This document shows, in pieces, positions 52,434 to 61,987 of a stretch of DNA of 64,000 nt. Numbering within the stretch: the stretch's first letter is position 1; the number at the start of each line of letters is the position of its first letter. The stretch is from the NCBI GenBank assembly GCA_964640855.1, contig CAZXIX010000008.1, positions 1-64,000 on the forward strand, written 5' to 3'. The notes beneath the pieces are model-generated. The model made no database searches, was not told the DNA's origin, and saw nothing but the letters and a program-made list of their open reading frames with translations. This DNA comes from JAJDFU01 sp964640855. Lineage in GTDB: Bacteria > Bacteroidota > Bacteroidia > Chitinophagales > Saprospiraceae. Made by a program: the position numbers and the translations under genes.

Positions 52434-53972
52434 ATGGAACGAAAGGCGATCATCATCGGAGGGGGCATGGCGGGTCTGTGTGCGGGCACTTATTTGCGCA
52501 TGAACGGACTGGAAACGGATATTTTTGAAATGCACCATACGGCAGGCGGCGTCTGCACTTCCTGGAAAAGGGACGATTATCTGATTGATTTTTGCATCCA
52601 CTGGCTGGTCGGGTCTGCACCCTCGGATCCCTTTTATGAGCGTTGGAGCGAGCTTGTGGATATGGAACGGATGGAGTTTGTGGATCATGATGAATATATG
52701 CGGGTAGAGGACGAAGAAGGCAAGCAACTCATCATTTATACCTCCCTGGATCGGCTGGAGAAAGAGCTTCTATCCAAAGCCCCGGAAGACGAGCGGGAAA
52801 TAGCCCTGTTCATTTCCGCTACCCGGAAGCTGACGGGTATGAAGTTGTCCAGTGAAAAAGCTCCCGAGTTGGCTTCTTTATGGGATAAGGCCAAAATGTT
52901 CTGGAACATGCTGCCCTACATGGGCGTGTTCAGCAAATATATGCGGCTACCGGCCCGGGAATATGCCCGGCGTTTCCAGAACCCCTTGCTGCGAAAAGCC
53001 ATGGAGGTCATGTTCGAACCCGAGATGGCCGTCGTTTTCCAGATGATGACCCTGGCCTGGATGCACAAGAAGACCGCCGGTTATCCCGTCGGCGGTTCCC
53101 TTCGATTCGCGAACCGGATCTTAAAGCGTTTCCGGAAGTTGGGCGGGCGCATCCACTTTGAAAAAAAGGTAGTTGAGATTCTGGTGGAAGAGGACAAAGC
53201 CGTGGGTATTCGCCTGGAGGATGGCAGCGAGCATTTCGCCGACTACGTGATCTCGGCTGCCGACGGGTACAGTACCCATTTCAAATTGCTCAACGGCGAA
53301 TATCTGACCCCAAAACTCGAGAAGTGGTACAGCGAAATGGCCACTTTCCCCAGCGTCGTTTTCGTAGCACTGGGAATTGACCAACCCCTGGACGGAGAAC
53401 CACACGCCCTTTTGTTCCCCCTGAAGAAGCGGATCCAGCTGGACCCGCAAACATCCCTCACGCACCTGCCGCTGCGCATTCACAATTTTGATCCTACCCT
53501 GGCACCCGTCGGAAAAACGTTGGTAACCTTTACCCTGGAGACCTTCCACACGGATTATTGGATACAGTTGTACCGAAGAGACCCAAGCCGATATCACCAG
53601 GAAAAAGAGCGCATCAGCCAGGCGATCCTGCAAGCCCTGGAAGGCCGAATTTCCGGTATTGCGGAAAAAGTGGAAATGATAGACGTCGCTACCCCGGCCA
53701 CTTTTTCCCGTTATACCGGCAACTGGAAAGGAAGTTTCGAAGGTTGGATGCTTACACCAGAGGCCGGGCTTAAAAGCCTGGGCCACCAACTGCCCAATCT
53801 GAAAAATTTCTACACGTGCGGCCAATGGGTCGAAGTCGGCGGTGGCTTACCCACCGTGCTCCTTTCCGGCCGGGCCGTCGCCCAATTGATCTGCAAAGCC
53901 GAAGGGAAACCCTTTAAGGTGATCCTTCCGAAAAGTAAGTCCTCGAAAACGAATATGACACCCTCCCTGTAA
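52434..53972 (+). CDS. Phytoene desaturase-like FAD oxidoreductase
   Basis: 512 aa. FAD/NAD(P) motif A-I-I-I-G-G-G-M-A-G-L-C-A-G (5-18) followed by E-M-H-H-T-A-G-G-V-C-T-S-W, typical of CrtI/CrtN-like dehydrogenases and retinol isomerases. The C-terminal flavin motif Y-T-C-G-Q-W-V-E-V-G-G-G-L-P-T-V is also present. No carotenoid genes are adjacent, so it is not safe to call it a phytoene enzyme; other lipid or sterol oxidations are possible. Converges with the lipoprotein gene at 54005, 32 nt away. Confidence 0.85.
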   Translation: MERKAIIIGGGMAGLCAGTYLRMNGLETDIFEMHHTAGGVCTSWKRDDYLIDFCIHWLVGSAPSDPFYERWSELVDMERMEFVDHDEYMRVEDEEGKQLIIYTSLDRLEKELLSKAPEDEREIALFISATRKLTGMKLSSEKAPELASLWDKAKMFWNMLPYMGVFSKYMRLPAREYARRFQNPLLRKAMEVMFEPEMAVVFQMMTLAWMHKKTAGYPVGGSLRFANRILKRFRKLGGRIHFEKKVVEILVEEDKAVGIRLEDGSEHFADYVISAADGYSTHFKLLNGEYLTPKLEKWYSEMATFPSVVFVALGIDQPLDGEPHALLFPLKKRIQLDPQTSLTHLPLRIHNFDPTLAPVGKTLVTFTLETFHTDYWIQLYRRDPSRYHQEKERISQAILQALEGRISGIAEKVEMIDVATPATFSRYTGNWKGSFEGWMLTPEAGLKSLGHQLPNLKNFYTCGQWVEVGGGLPTVLLSGRAVAQLICKAEGKPFKVILPKSKSSKTNMTPSL

Positions 53973-54004
53973 AAAGGCACGGGATCAACCATTTTCTCTT
54001 CCGC

Positions 54005-54841
54005 TCACATCTGCTCCTTTGGGATCGGCACTGCTTTTTCGTGAGGCTGAAAAATACCGGCATCCGGATCGGTGAATTGGATATTGGTCAGCCTGGCCTC
54101 CCCGATCATGGGGCCTTCGAAGCCCTGTTCTTCGCTCCAGTTCCAGAAGGTCCATTGACTGGCGATCGGGATGCCCTCCACTTGCACATAATCCGAATAG
54201 CGGATGGCATGCGGGTTCTTTTCGGCTTCTTTCTGAGACCGGCTGAAGGTGACTATATACGCCAAACCTTCCAACAGGCTCGTTTCGACATCCTGGTGGG
54301 CGACATACCAATCATCCGGGGCGTCTCCGACCCCCTGGCCGAAGGTCAATTTGCCGCGGGCATAGCTTTTCTCACCTTCCTTTGCCTCGGGTAAGGACTC
54401 CCAGTGGGTGCCCGGATCGCTCAGTTTGAATGGCGCCATGGCGAAATAAGGCCAGGTCAGCAGATCGAATCGGGCGCCGGGCCAGGACGAGTCGGGCGGC
54501 ATTTTGTAGCCCTCACCCCGGTAATAGTACAGGGAAGTCCCGTCCTCCCGGTCTACCCGAATACGGTCGCTGCCCGGGGTCGCAGTAATCCGGGCCTTCA
54601 GACGCTCCTGGCCGCCGAAACGGAGCCGGAGATCAAAGGCAAGGGCCTTCTTCTGTCGAAAAGCCTCCACCCGATGCGCTTTTTCGAGGGAAGCAACGAG
54701 GGGCAGAGCAGGTTCCTGCCAGAACGTTTGAGTTACCTTAGCATCTTCCGCCGGGCCAGGATCTTCCTTCTGCTTTTCGTCAAAGTTTACACATGCTGAG
54801 AAGGACAGGAAAAAGAGAATCAGGAGTAAGAAAGGCTTCAT
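54005..54841 (-). CDS. Lipoprotein, DUF6503-like
   Basis: 278 aa from the ATG of MKPFLLLILFFLSFSACVNF, a clear lipoprotein signal. The body is a beta-rich domain with Trp/Tyr motifs (A-x-W-Y-V-A-x-x-D, F-D-L-L-T-W-P-Y-F, A-I-R-Y-S-D-Y). It resembles Bacteroidota DUF6503 proteins, but this is recall and not certain. Last gene of a MarR-associated run; 34 nt after marR. Confidence 0.65.
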   Translation of the reverse strand: MKPFLLLILFFLSFSACVNFDEKQKEDPGPAEDAKVTQTFWQEPALPLVASLEKAHRVEAFRQKKALAFDLRLRFGGQERLKARITATPGSDRIRVDREDGTSLYYYRGEGYKMPPDSSWPGARFDLLTWPYFAMAPFKLSDPGTHWESLPEAKEGEKSYARGKLTFGQGVGDAPDDWYVAHQDVETSLLEGLAYIVTFSRSQKEAEKNPHAIRYSDYVQVEGIPIASQWTFWNWSEEQGFEGPMIGEARLTNIQFTDPDAGIFQPHEKAVPIPKEQM

Positions 54842-54875
54842 GGACGGCTGGTTTTGCAATGAGTGTTTGTTGGAC

Positions 54876-55352
54876 TTAGACGGGTGGCTCATCCCGAGAT
54901 CGCATTTTATCCAAAAGAATATTGAGTTGTCGGGCTTCTTCTTCAGTCAACCCCCGGGTGATGGCATCCATACGATGCATTTCCCCATCGATGCGTTCCA
55001 GCAGCTCCAGCCCTTTGGACGAAATGCGCACCCGGGTAATGCGTTTGTCCTCCCGACAGGGCTTTCTATCGACCAGATCTTTCTTGTGCAAGCGGTCCAC
55101 CAGACGGGAAGTATCTGACATGCGGTCGATCATCCGATTTCGCAGGTCCTGAACAGCCATTCCCATCTCGTTTTTCAGATCGCCCCGCAAGATCCGCAAA
55201 ATGTTGAACTGCTTCTGGGTGAGTTCGAAAGGCTCCAGAAATTGCCTGATCTCATCTACCATCCAGTTGGTAGTAAAAAGGAGGTTGACTCGCAAACGAT
55301 GCATTTCGTTGTCAAAGCCTTTATTCTGCCGTATGGCCTGATCAATTTTCAC
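54876..55352 (-). CDS. MarR family transcriptional regulator
   Basis: 158 aa. Winged helix with F-N-I-L-R-I-L-R-G-D, then S-D-T-S-R-L-V-D-R-L-H-K-K-D-L-V-D-R-K-P-C-R-E-D-K-R-I-T-R-V-R-I-S, the typical recognition helix and wing. C-terminal dimerisation helices follow. A Cys lies in the wing region (KPCRED). It sits 92 nt after the AhpD-like gene, and a palindrome upstream of that gene may be its operator. Confidence 0.9.
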   Translation of the reverse strand: MKIDQAIRQNKGFDNEMHRLRVNLLFTTNWMVDEIRQFLEPFELTQKQFNILRILRGDLKNEMGMAVQDLRNRMIDRMSDTSRLVDRLHKKDLVDRKPCREDKRITRVRISSKGLELLERIDGEMHRMDAITRGLTEEEARQLNILLDKMRSRDEPPV

Positions 55353-55444
55353 GGATGCGTTTTCTTTTCCTTGCTAACCCCAATTTTACATAGATGTTCA
55401 AACAAGGAAAGAGGCATCCGGTGAAAGATACCCTCCCGTAGACC

Positions 55445-56001
55445 CTAGGCTCCAATTTGGGATTCCAGGGGTTTAACCTCTGGAAAGTCAATGGGTATGT
55501 TCGTAATCTTATGCACGTAGTTGGCCAGGGTTTTATCCGCGACCAAAGCGATCAGGTCTACCAGGCCCTTTTCGTCAAAACCCTGATCGAAAAATTCCTC
55601 GAGGAGATCCGAAGAAGGCTCTCCATGGGTCCGGGTTATTTCGGCCGCCAAACGCGTGAGGATGCTCAATCGGGCATCCGGATGCTTGCCGGCCCGCAAT
55701 TGCCGGGTCTCCTCCTCCGAAAAGCCGTTCATTTGGACGATGGCCGTGTGGGCAGCCAGGCAGTGTACTGGCACTGGTTGACTTCGGATACGGCCAGGAA
55801 GACGGCTTCCCGCTCTTTGGCTTTGAAGGTGCCTTTCGACAGGGCCTTCTGAAAATCCAAATAGGATCCCAGCGCATTGCTCGAATACCCAATGGTCGCA
55901 TAGAGGTTGGGAACGCTGCCCACCTGTTTTTTAAAGTTGTCGAAGATCAGCTGCCCGCGGGCATCCACATCATCCCGCGTAGGAACTTTAAAAGATTTCA
56001 T
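55445..56001 (-). pseudogene. Carboxymuconolactone decarboxylase / AhpD-like gene with frameshift
   Basis: Two frames of one AhpD/CMD protein (together about 184 aa). The first runs from 56001 through K-E-R-E-A-V-F-L-A-V-S-E-V-N-Q-C-Q-Y; the second continues C-L-A-A-H-T-A-I-V-Q-M-N-G-F-S to 55445. The break is at 55763-55766, where a GT repeat (AC on the coding strand) is duplicated: removing two bases restores N-Q-C-Q-Y-C-L-A-A-H-T, the C-x-x-C-x3-H active site of AhpD. Such proteins are peroxide-related or disulfide reductants. Recent mutation or a sequencing error are both possible. It precedes marR. Confidence 0.85.
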
Positions 56002-56053
56002 AACGGACTGTTTTGGTTTGGTGATTCTTGCCCTGCAATTTTAGCGTTTAAAC

Positions 56054-56071
56054 ATATGTGTTGCAACATAT
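56054..56071. promoter_or_regulatory. MarR-type palindromic operator candidate
   Basis: ATATGT and ACATAT are perfect arms around GTTGCA, with an inner TGTTGCAACA palindrome. This resembles MarR-family operators. It lies 53 nt before the AhpD-like gene, which is followed by marR. Confidence 0.5.
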
Positions 56072-56305
56072 ACTATTTCAGCTGTCGATTTGCGGACACA
56101 GTCCAAACGCTTGTGCTTTTGCGGCAGGCCCTCTTTTCGGGTAAAAAGGAAAGGTGTTTTCATTTTTAAAACATTTTGTTTAATTTTGAAAGAAAGAGCG
56201 GGTGAGGTTCGTTTCTTTTGTTAGCGCAAGCCTTGAAATGTAAGGGAATCGCTTTTTTAGCGAGTTTTGCAGGAATGGCACCCGACGACATCGAAAACCA
56301 CTGAT

Positions 56306-58864
56306 ATGGAGCAACCCAAATGGAAAAAGCGGTTGGAACACCTCTATGAGGCGTCCTTCAGGCGGATCCGGATGATGGGAGAACAAATAGCCCGGATCTA
56401 CGAAAAGTACCTGGGCCGATTCCACCCTGCCGTATCTGTCTCCATCCTATTGGGCCTTTCCGGCTTGATCGGGCTTTTTTTCGCAGGCCTCCTGGCTCTT
56501 TTCGTTTACCTGGGCTTATTCGGCTCTCTACCATCTTATGGGGAGATTCAGAACATCCGTAATGCGACGGCTTCTGAGGTGTACGACGCCAACGGCGTCC
56601 GCCTGGGAAAATTTTACGTCGAGAACCGGACCAACGCTGATTTCGAGGAAATCACCCCTGAGATCGTGTATGCTTTGATCGCTACCGAGGACGCCCGCTT
56701 TTTCGAACACAGCGGAGTGGACTTTCGGGCATTTGGCCGGGTATTATTCAAATCACTGCTGCTGGGCAATGAATCTTCCGGCGGGGGAAGCACCTTGAGC
56801 CAACAACTGGCCAAGAACCTTTTCCCAAGAAGATCTTACTGGCTTCTGGGCTTACCCATCAACAAGTTTCGGGAAATGTTCATTGCCCGAAGGCTGGAGA
56901 ACACCTACAGCAAGGAGGAACTAATCCGGCTTTATCTGAATACGGTACCTTTCGGAGATGACATCTATGGGATCAAGGTGGCTTCCCAAAGGTATTTCAA
57001 TCGTCCGCCTCAGGAACTTCGGGTGGAGGAGGTCGCGGTTTTGATCGGATTGCTTAAAGCCAACTCCTACTACCATCCCGTAAGGCATCCGGAGCGGGCC
57101 CTGGGACGCCGAAATGTGGTTCTGAAACAAATGGCGCGCTACGGATACCTCAAACCTGCCGAAGCAGACTCCCTGGAAGAGATGCCCCTGAAGACCGATT
57201 ACCAGTTGGAGGGCCGCTCCAGAGGCAGGGCCACCTATTTCCGGGAATACGTCCGGCAAGAGGTGGAAGAGTTGTTGAAAACCTACAAAAAGCCGAATGG
57301 CCGGCCATACAATTTATACCAGGATGGCCTCAAGATATTCACCACATTGGATGCCCGGCTGCAACAATTTGCGGAAGAAGCTGTCGCGGAACAGATGGCC
57401 CGCCTGCAGGCGCAATTCGATAAGGATTGGGGTGAGCGGGATCGCCCCTGGGAATCCCGAAGCAACTTTCTGGGATTCCTTCGCTCCACCCCGGCTTACA
57501 AGGAACTTTCCGATCGGGGGCTATCCGAGGAAGAGATCATCGGACTTTTGAAGAAGCCGCATCCGATCCGCGTTTTCAGTTGGGAGAAGGAGGAACGGGA
57601 GGAAATCCGGAATATGAGCACGCTGGATTCCCTTCGCCACTACCTGAATCTTCTGCATGCCGGCTTTTTGGCCGTGGAGCCCCAGACGGGCCTGGTCAGG
57701 GCCTGGGTCGGGGGTATCGATTTTCGATACTTCCAGTACGATCACGTCAAATCCAGGCGGCAGGTCGGCTCGGTTTTCAAACCGGTGGTCTATGCCCAGG
57801 CGCTTCGATCCGGAATGTTTCCCTGCGAGTATATCGCCAACCAAAGGGCCGTCTTTCCGGACTACGACAATTGGAGTCCCCGAAATGCCGACGGAAAATA
57901 CGAAGGCGTATACTCGATGGAAGGGGCCCTTTCCCGATCTGTAAATACCGTATCGGTGGCTCTTCTGCAGCGGGGAGGAATGGATTCTACCGCCTTTTTG
58001 GCTCGACAGATGGGCATTGAGGGCCCGATCCAACCTGTTCCGTCCATGGCGCTAGGGACCACGGGTGCCTCTCTGTGGGAAATGGTTACCGTATTCGCTA
58101 CCCTGGCCGCGGAGGGCAAGCGGCCTGTTTTGCACCTGCTCGACCGGATCGAAACCGCTTCCGGGGAAGTGATCCTCGAAGTGCGTCGTCCCGACCCGCG
58201 CTATTTCCAACCAGTGCTGGACCCCCAACAGGCGGCGGTCATTACCCGCATGATGGAGTCGGTGGTCGACAGCGGAACCGCCCGGCGGTTGCGCTCGGTA
58301 TATCGACTGGAAGGGGCCATTGCCGGAAAAACCGGCACGACGCAAGAACAAACGGATGGCTGGTTTTTAGGCTTTTCGCCCAAACTGGTAGCCGGTGCCT
58401 GGGTAGGAGCCGAATCCCCCCTGGTCCACTTCCGGTCCCTTCGATATGGCCAGGGGGCCAATACCGCTTTGCCGATCTGGGCCCGCTTCTACCAGAAAGC
58501 CTATGCCAACCGGAGTACCCGCCAATGGTTGTCCGGGGATTTCGTCCCTCCGAGCGATAGTATGCTATCTTTGATGATGTGCCCTCCCTATCTGGATGAA
58601 ATGCCGGTCCTGGCCGATCTATGGCCTGACTATCGCGAAAATCCCGGTTTTTTCAGAGAGTGGCAGTACGACGGAAGGTTTTCCGGAAGCGATTACCAGA
58701 TCCGGTTCAAACCGCGCCGTCCCGATGAAACCAATGAGAAATATTACCGCCGCATGGAAAAGTACAACCAGCGGAAATTCAACCAGGAAGAAAGAAAAAG
58801 GAAAAGAAGGGATTATTGGAGCCGGGTATTCTTCGGAAAAGAAGAAAGAGAAGAAAATCAGTAG
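56306..58864 (+). CDS. Bifunctional penicillin-binding protein 1 (transglycosylase/transpeptidase)
   Basis: 852 aa from the ATG of MEQPKWKKRLEHLYE; a TTG 13 codons upstream is less likely. One membrane anchor (about 42-75). GT51 glycosyltransferase with catalytic E in A-T-E-D-A-R-F-F-E-H-S-G and G-G-S-T-L-S-Q-Q-L-A-K-N-L-F. Transpeptidase: S-V-F-K (about residue 488), S-R-S-V-N and G-K-T-G-T-T (about 673). It polymerises and cross-links peptidoglycan. The C-terminus is basic. About 235 nt of non-coding sequence before it contain nothing else recognised apart from the MarR-type palindrome. Confidence 0.95.
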   Translation: MEQPKWKKRLEHLYEASFRRIRMMGEQIARIYEKYLGRFHPAVSVSILLGLSGLIGLFFAGLLALFVYLGLFGSLPSYGEIQNIRNATASEVYDANGVRLGKFYVENRTNADFEEITPEIVYALIATEDARFFEHSGVDFRAFGRVLFKSLLLGNESSGGGSTLSQQLAKNLFPRRSYWLLGLPINKFREMFIARRLENTYSKEELIRLYLNTVPFGDDIYGIKVASQRYFNRPPQELRVEEVAVLIGLLKANSYYHPVRHPERALGRRNVVLKQMARYGYLKPAEADSLEEMPLKTDYQLEGRSRGRATYFREYVRQEVEELLKTYKKPNGRPYNLYQDGLKIFTTLDARLQQFAEEAVAEQMARLQAQFDKDWGERDRPWESRSNFLGFLRSTPAYKELSDRGLSEEEIIGLLKKPHPIRVFSWEKEEREEIRNMSTLDSLRHYLNLLHAGFLAVEPQTGLVRAWVGGIDFRYFQYDHVKSRRQVGSVFKPVVYAQALRSGMFPCEYIANQRAVFPDYDNWSPRNADGKYEGVYSMEGALSRSVNTVSVALLQRGGMDSTAFLARQMGIEGPIQPVPSMALGTTGASLWEMVTVFATLAAEGKRPVLHLLDRIETASGEVILEVRRPDPRYFQPVLDPQQAAVITRMMESVVDSGTARRLRSVYRLEGAIAGKTGTTQEQTDGWFLGFSPKLVAGAWVGAESPLVHFRSLRYGQGANTALPIWARFYQKAYANRSTRQWLSGDFVPPSDSMLSLMMCPPYLDEMPVLADLWPDYRENPGFFREWQYDGRFSGSDYQIRFKPRRPDETNEKYYRRMEKYNQRKFNQEERKRKRRDYWSRVFFGKEEREENQ

Positions 58865-58868
58865 AGGT

Positions 58869-58903
58869 CAGCAAGGGATACCCTGGATAAGGGTCCCTTG
58901 CTG
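58869..58903. terminator. Bidirectional hairpin between convergent genes
   Basis: CAGCAAGGGA and its complement TCCCTTGCTG form a 10-bp stem extended by three pairs after a 2-nt bulge. It sits in the 47-nt gap between the ends of the PBP and dienelactone-hydrolase genes. No T run on either side. Confidence 0.55.
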
Positions 58904-58911
58904 GTGAACCC

Positions 58912-59754
58912 TTACAAGCGGCTTTGCAGAAAATTCAGGGCCAGTTTGTTAGCCTCCTGAGCTGCGCTTTCGACATAGTTGGGATTGGACGGATTTGCAA
59001 AAGCGTGGTCGGCATCGAACTGATGGATCTCGATGTCCTTCCCCGCAGCCTTTGCCATCTCCTCAAAATCGGAGACCACTTCAGGAGTTATCCATCCGTC
59101 TTGCCTGGCAAAAATTCCCAGGATATCCGCTTCCAGGGGTTGCAAGGCTTCTTTCGACTGTACGGGCATCCCGTAGTACATCACGCATCCGGCTCCGCGA
59201 TCTCCGGCCATGATGGATGCCTTCAGGGACCAGCCCCCACCGAAGCACCAGCCGATGGTAGCGATCTGCGCACTTTCGCCCGCCTTGTTCAGAGCCCCTT
59301 GTACAATGGCTTCGGCACGCTTCTGCTCCACGGATTGCATATATTCTCCCGCTTTTTCGACATCGGTGGCTACTTTGCCATCATAGATATCGATGGCCAT
59401 GACATTGACATCTCCCAGCTCTTTGTAATACCGTTCGGCTTCCGATTTGATGTTATCATTCAGGCCCCACCATTCGTGAATCACGATCAGGTATTTGTCT
59501 GATTTTTCAGCCATTAAGGCATAAGCTCCGGCATCTTGGCCGTCGGGCGTAGCGAATCGGATCATTTCTCCGTCGCCGGTCATATTCACCTTTGTTGGAC
59601 CGGGATGTTCAGCCTGAAATTCGGGATCGTCGGCAAACTGAGCCATGTCTTCTGATTGCTGACCTTCCTTTTGCGAGGGGGCGTTCCCACAGGCTGAGGC
59701 CAGCACCAAAAGTCCGGCAAGAAGCCATGATTGAGACCATTTAAGGGTATGCAT
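58912..59754 (-). CDS. Dienelactone hydrolase-like lipoprotein
   Basis: 280 aa. Lipoprotein signal (LLVLASACGN, lipidated Cys22). The alpha/beta hydrolase core fits dienelactone hydrolases: E95 in IHEWWGLND, nucleophile C170 in IGWCFGGGWS, D in FARQDGWI and H in DADHAFANP. Cys as nucleophile is the hallmark of this family. As an envelope lipoprotein it probably acts on an unknown ester or lactone in the periplasm. Confidence 0.85.
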   Translation of the reverse strand: MHTLKWSQSWLLAGLLVLASACGNAPSQKEGQQSEDMAQFADDPEFQAEHPGPTKVNMTGDGEMIRFATPDGQDAGAYALMAEKSDKYLIVIHEWWGLNDNIKSEAERYYKELGDVNVMAIDIYDGKVATDVEKAGEYMQSVEQKRAEAIVQGALNKAGESAQIATIGWCFGGGWSLKASIMAGDRGAGCVMYYGMPVQSKEALQPLEADILGIFARQDGWITPEVVSDFEEMAKAAGKDIEIHQFDADHAFANPSNPNYVESAAQEANKLALNFLQSRL

Positions 59755-59901
59755 GGTATTAGGTTTGGTTATGCCTTGCTAACGGTTGGTTTCGGGCAAA
59801 GGTTCTGTTCTCTGATCTATTGCAATCTGAAATGCCAAAATCGGATTTGTCCGGGATTTCAATTTTTCCAACCTTGATCTGCCATTGCAAATTTATGAGC
59901 C

Positions 59902-61902
59902 ATGCCATCCAGGGAGGTTGAGGAAATCGTTTTTAATCTGAGTCCCTATTCGGCGGAAGAACTTCTTGAGATATACCGGCAGATGCTTCTTCCGCGGCTG
60001 ATCGAGGAAAAAATGTTGGTCCTTCTCCGACAGGGAAAGATCAGCAAGTGGTTTTCGGGTTATGGCCAGGAGGCCATTTCTGTAGGGGCCGGAATGGCCC
60101 TGGCTCCGGATGAGTTCATTTTCCCGCTGCACCGTAACCTGGGTATTTTTACGGTTCGACAAGTGCCTCTTGGCCGGCTTTTTTCCCAATGGCAGGGCAA
60201 GGCGGAGGGGTTTACCCGGGGGCGGGATCGCTCTTTTCATTTTGGAACCAAGCACCATCATATCGTAGGTATGATCTCCCATTTGGGAGCCCAGTTATCC
60301 CTGGCTATCGGAGTGGCACTGGCTTCCCGACTTAAAGGGGAGAAAAAAGTAACCCTGGCTTTTACGGGCGACGGCGGTACCAGTGAAGGCGAATTCCATG
60401 AGGCGTTGAATGTAGCGGCCGTTTGGGATCTCCCGGTCATTTTCCTGATCGAAAACAATGGATATGGTCTTTCGACGCCGGTCAGCGAGCAATTTAGATG
60501 CGAACAACTGGCCGACCGCGGGAAGGGATACGGCATGCGCAGCCTGACCATCGATGGCAACAACATCCTGGAAGTGTATGAAACCATCCGTATGCTGGCT
60601 GAGCAAATCCGGGAGAAACCCGAACCGATCCTGTTGGAATGCATGACTTTCCGTCGAAGAGGGCACGAGGAAGCCTCCGGAACCCGGTATGTACCGGAAA
60701 GCCTGATGGCCTACTGGGAAGCACGCGACCCCCTTCACAACTTTGAGCAGCGTTTGCTGGAGGCCGGCATTCTCGACGAAAACCGGATACAGAATTTTCA
60801 ACGCCAGCACAAAGAAAAAATCCAGGCTGCACTCGAAATCGCCTTTTCGGCCCCTCCTCCCCAACCGGACGTACGGATGGAGCTGGAAGATGTATATGCA
60901 CCTTCCTTTGCCCATCATCCTCCGGCGCCGGATGCCGGGGTCCGGGAGATGCGCTTTGTAGACGCCCTGTCGGATGGCCTGCGTGAAAGCCTGATCCGGC
61001 ATCCGGAGCTCGTTTTTATGGGCCAGGACATTGCGGAATACGGAGGGGTATTCAAGATCACGGCCGGCTTCCTGGAATCCTTCGGCAAAGACCGGATCCG
61101 GAATACCCCCCTTTGTGAAAGCGCGATCGTTGGGGCAGGTCTGGGCCTGAGCCTCAAGGGGTTTAAATCCATGGTGGAAATGCAATTCGCCGATTTTGTC
61201 AGTTGCGGCTTCAATCAGATCGTAAATAACCTGGCCAAGCTTCACTATCGGTGGGGCGAAAAAGCGGATGTGGTCATCCGCATGCCCACGGGGGCGGGTG
61301 TGGGAGCCGGCCCCTTCCATTCCCAAAGCAATGAGGCCTGGTTCGCTCATGTTCCTGGTCTGAAAGTACTTTATCCGGCCACCCCCCATGATGCCAAAGG
61401 CCTTTTGCTGGCCGCTTTCGAAGACCCCAATCCCGTGTTGTTCTTCGAGCACAAGGCGCTCTACCGGAGCCTGTCCGGCCCGGTGCCCGAAGGGTATTAT
61501 TCCGAACCCATCGGGAAAGCCCGCCTGGCGCGAGAAGGAGATCAGGTAAGCGTGATCACTTACGGCATGGGAGTTCACTGGGCAGAATCGGCGACTCAAA
61601 AAATGGGGGTTGAAGCCGATATACTGGACCTGCGCACCCTCTTGCCTTTGGATACGGAAGCGATACGGAATACGGTTCAGAAAACCGGAAAAGTGATCAT
61701 TCTGCACGAGGATACCCTTTTCGGCGGTTTTGGAGGGGAGCTGGCCGCCTTTATTGCCGAACATCTTTTTGAATATCTCGACGGGCCGGTAATGCGGGTC
61801 GGAAGCCTGGATACGCCCGTACCATTTGCCAAAGAACTCGAAAAGCAGTTTCTCCCGGAGAAGCGCTTTGCGGAAGCTCTCGAGAAGCTATTGGCCTATT
61901 AG
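59902..61902 (+). CDS. 2-oxoacid dehydrogenase E1, fused alpha and beta subunits
   Basis: 666 aa. First half (about 1-300): thiamine diphosphate E1 alpha with G-D-G-G-T-S-E-G-E-F-H-E-A-L-N-V-A-A-V-W and IENNGYGLSTP. Second half (about 345-666): E1 beta with ESAIVGAGLGLSLKGFKSMVEMQF and the C-terminal transketolase domain. The two joined in one chain is common in Bacteroidota. Substrate is branched-chain 2-oxoacids or 2-oxoglutarate by similarity to the BCKDH type; not certain. No E2/E3 genes are adjacent. Confidence 0.88.
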   Translation: MPSREVEEIVFNLSPYSAEELLEIYRQMLLPRLIEEKMLVLLRQGKISKWFSGYGQEAISVGAGMALAPDEFIFPLHRNLGIFTVRQVPLGRLFSQWQGKAEGFTRGRDRSFHFGTKHHHIVGMISHLGAQLSLAIGVALASRLKGEKKVTLAFTGDGGTSEGEFHEALNVAAVWDLPVIFLIENNGYGLSTPVSEQFRCEQLADRGKGYGMRSLTIDGNNILEVYETIRMLAEQIREKPEPILLECMTFRRRGHEEASGTRYVPESLMAYWEARDPLHNFEQRLLEAGILDENRIQNFQRQHKEKIQAALEIAFSAPPPQPDVRMELEDVYAPSFAHHPPAPDAGVREMRFVDALSDGLRESLIRHPELVFMGQDIAEYGGVFKITAGFLESFGKDRIRNTPLCESAIVGAGLGLSLKGFKSMVEMQFADFVSCGFNQIVNNLAKLHYRWGEKADVVIRMPTGAGVGAGPFHSQSNEAWFAHVPGLKVLYPATPHDAKGLLLAAFEDPNPVLFFEHKALYRSLSGPVPEGYYSEPIGKARLAREGDQVSVITYGMGVHWAESATQKMGVEADILDLRTLLPLDTEAIRNTVQKTGKVIILHEDTLFGGFGGELAAFIAEHLFEYLDGPVMRVGSLDTPVPFAKELEKQFLPEKRFAEALEKLLAY

Positions 61903-61959
61903 GACGCCATGCTGCACACATACGAGGGAATTCACCATGGCCTAATGGGAAAATTGGAC

Positions 61960-61967
61960 TAGTTTTG
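61960..61967 (+). promoter_or_regulatory. Possible -7 promoter element before the DUF5606 gene
   Basis: TAGTTTTG matches TAnnTTTG, 20 nt before the next ATG. No matching -33 TTTG. Confidence 0.3.
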
Positions 61968-61987
61968 AACTTCAAACAGAAAAAGGA

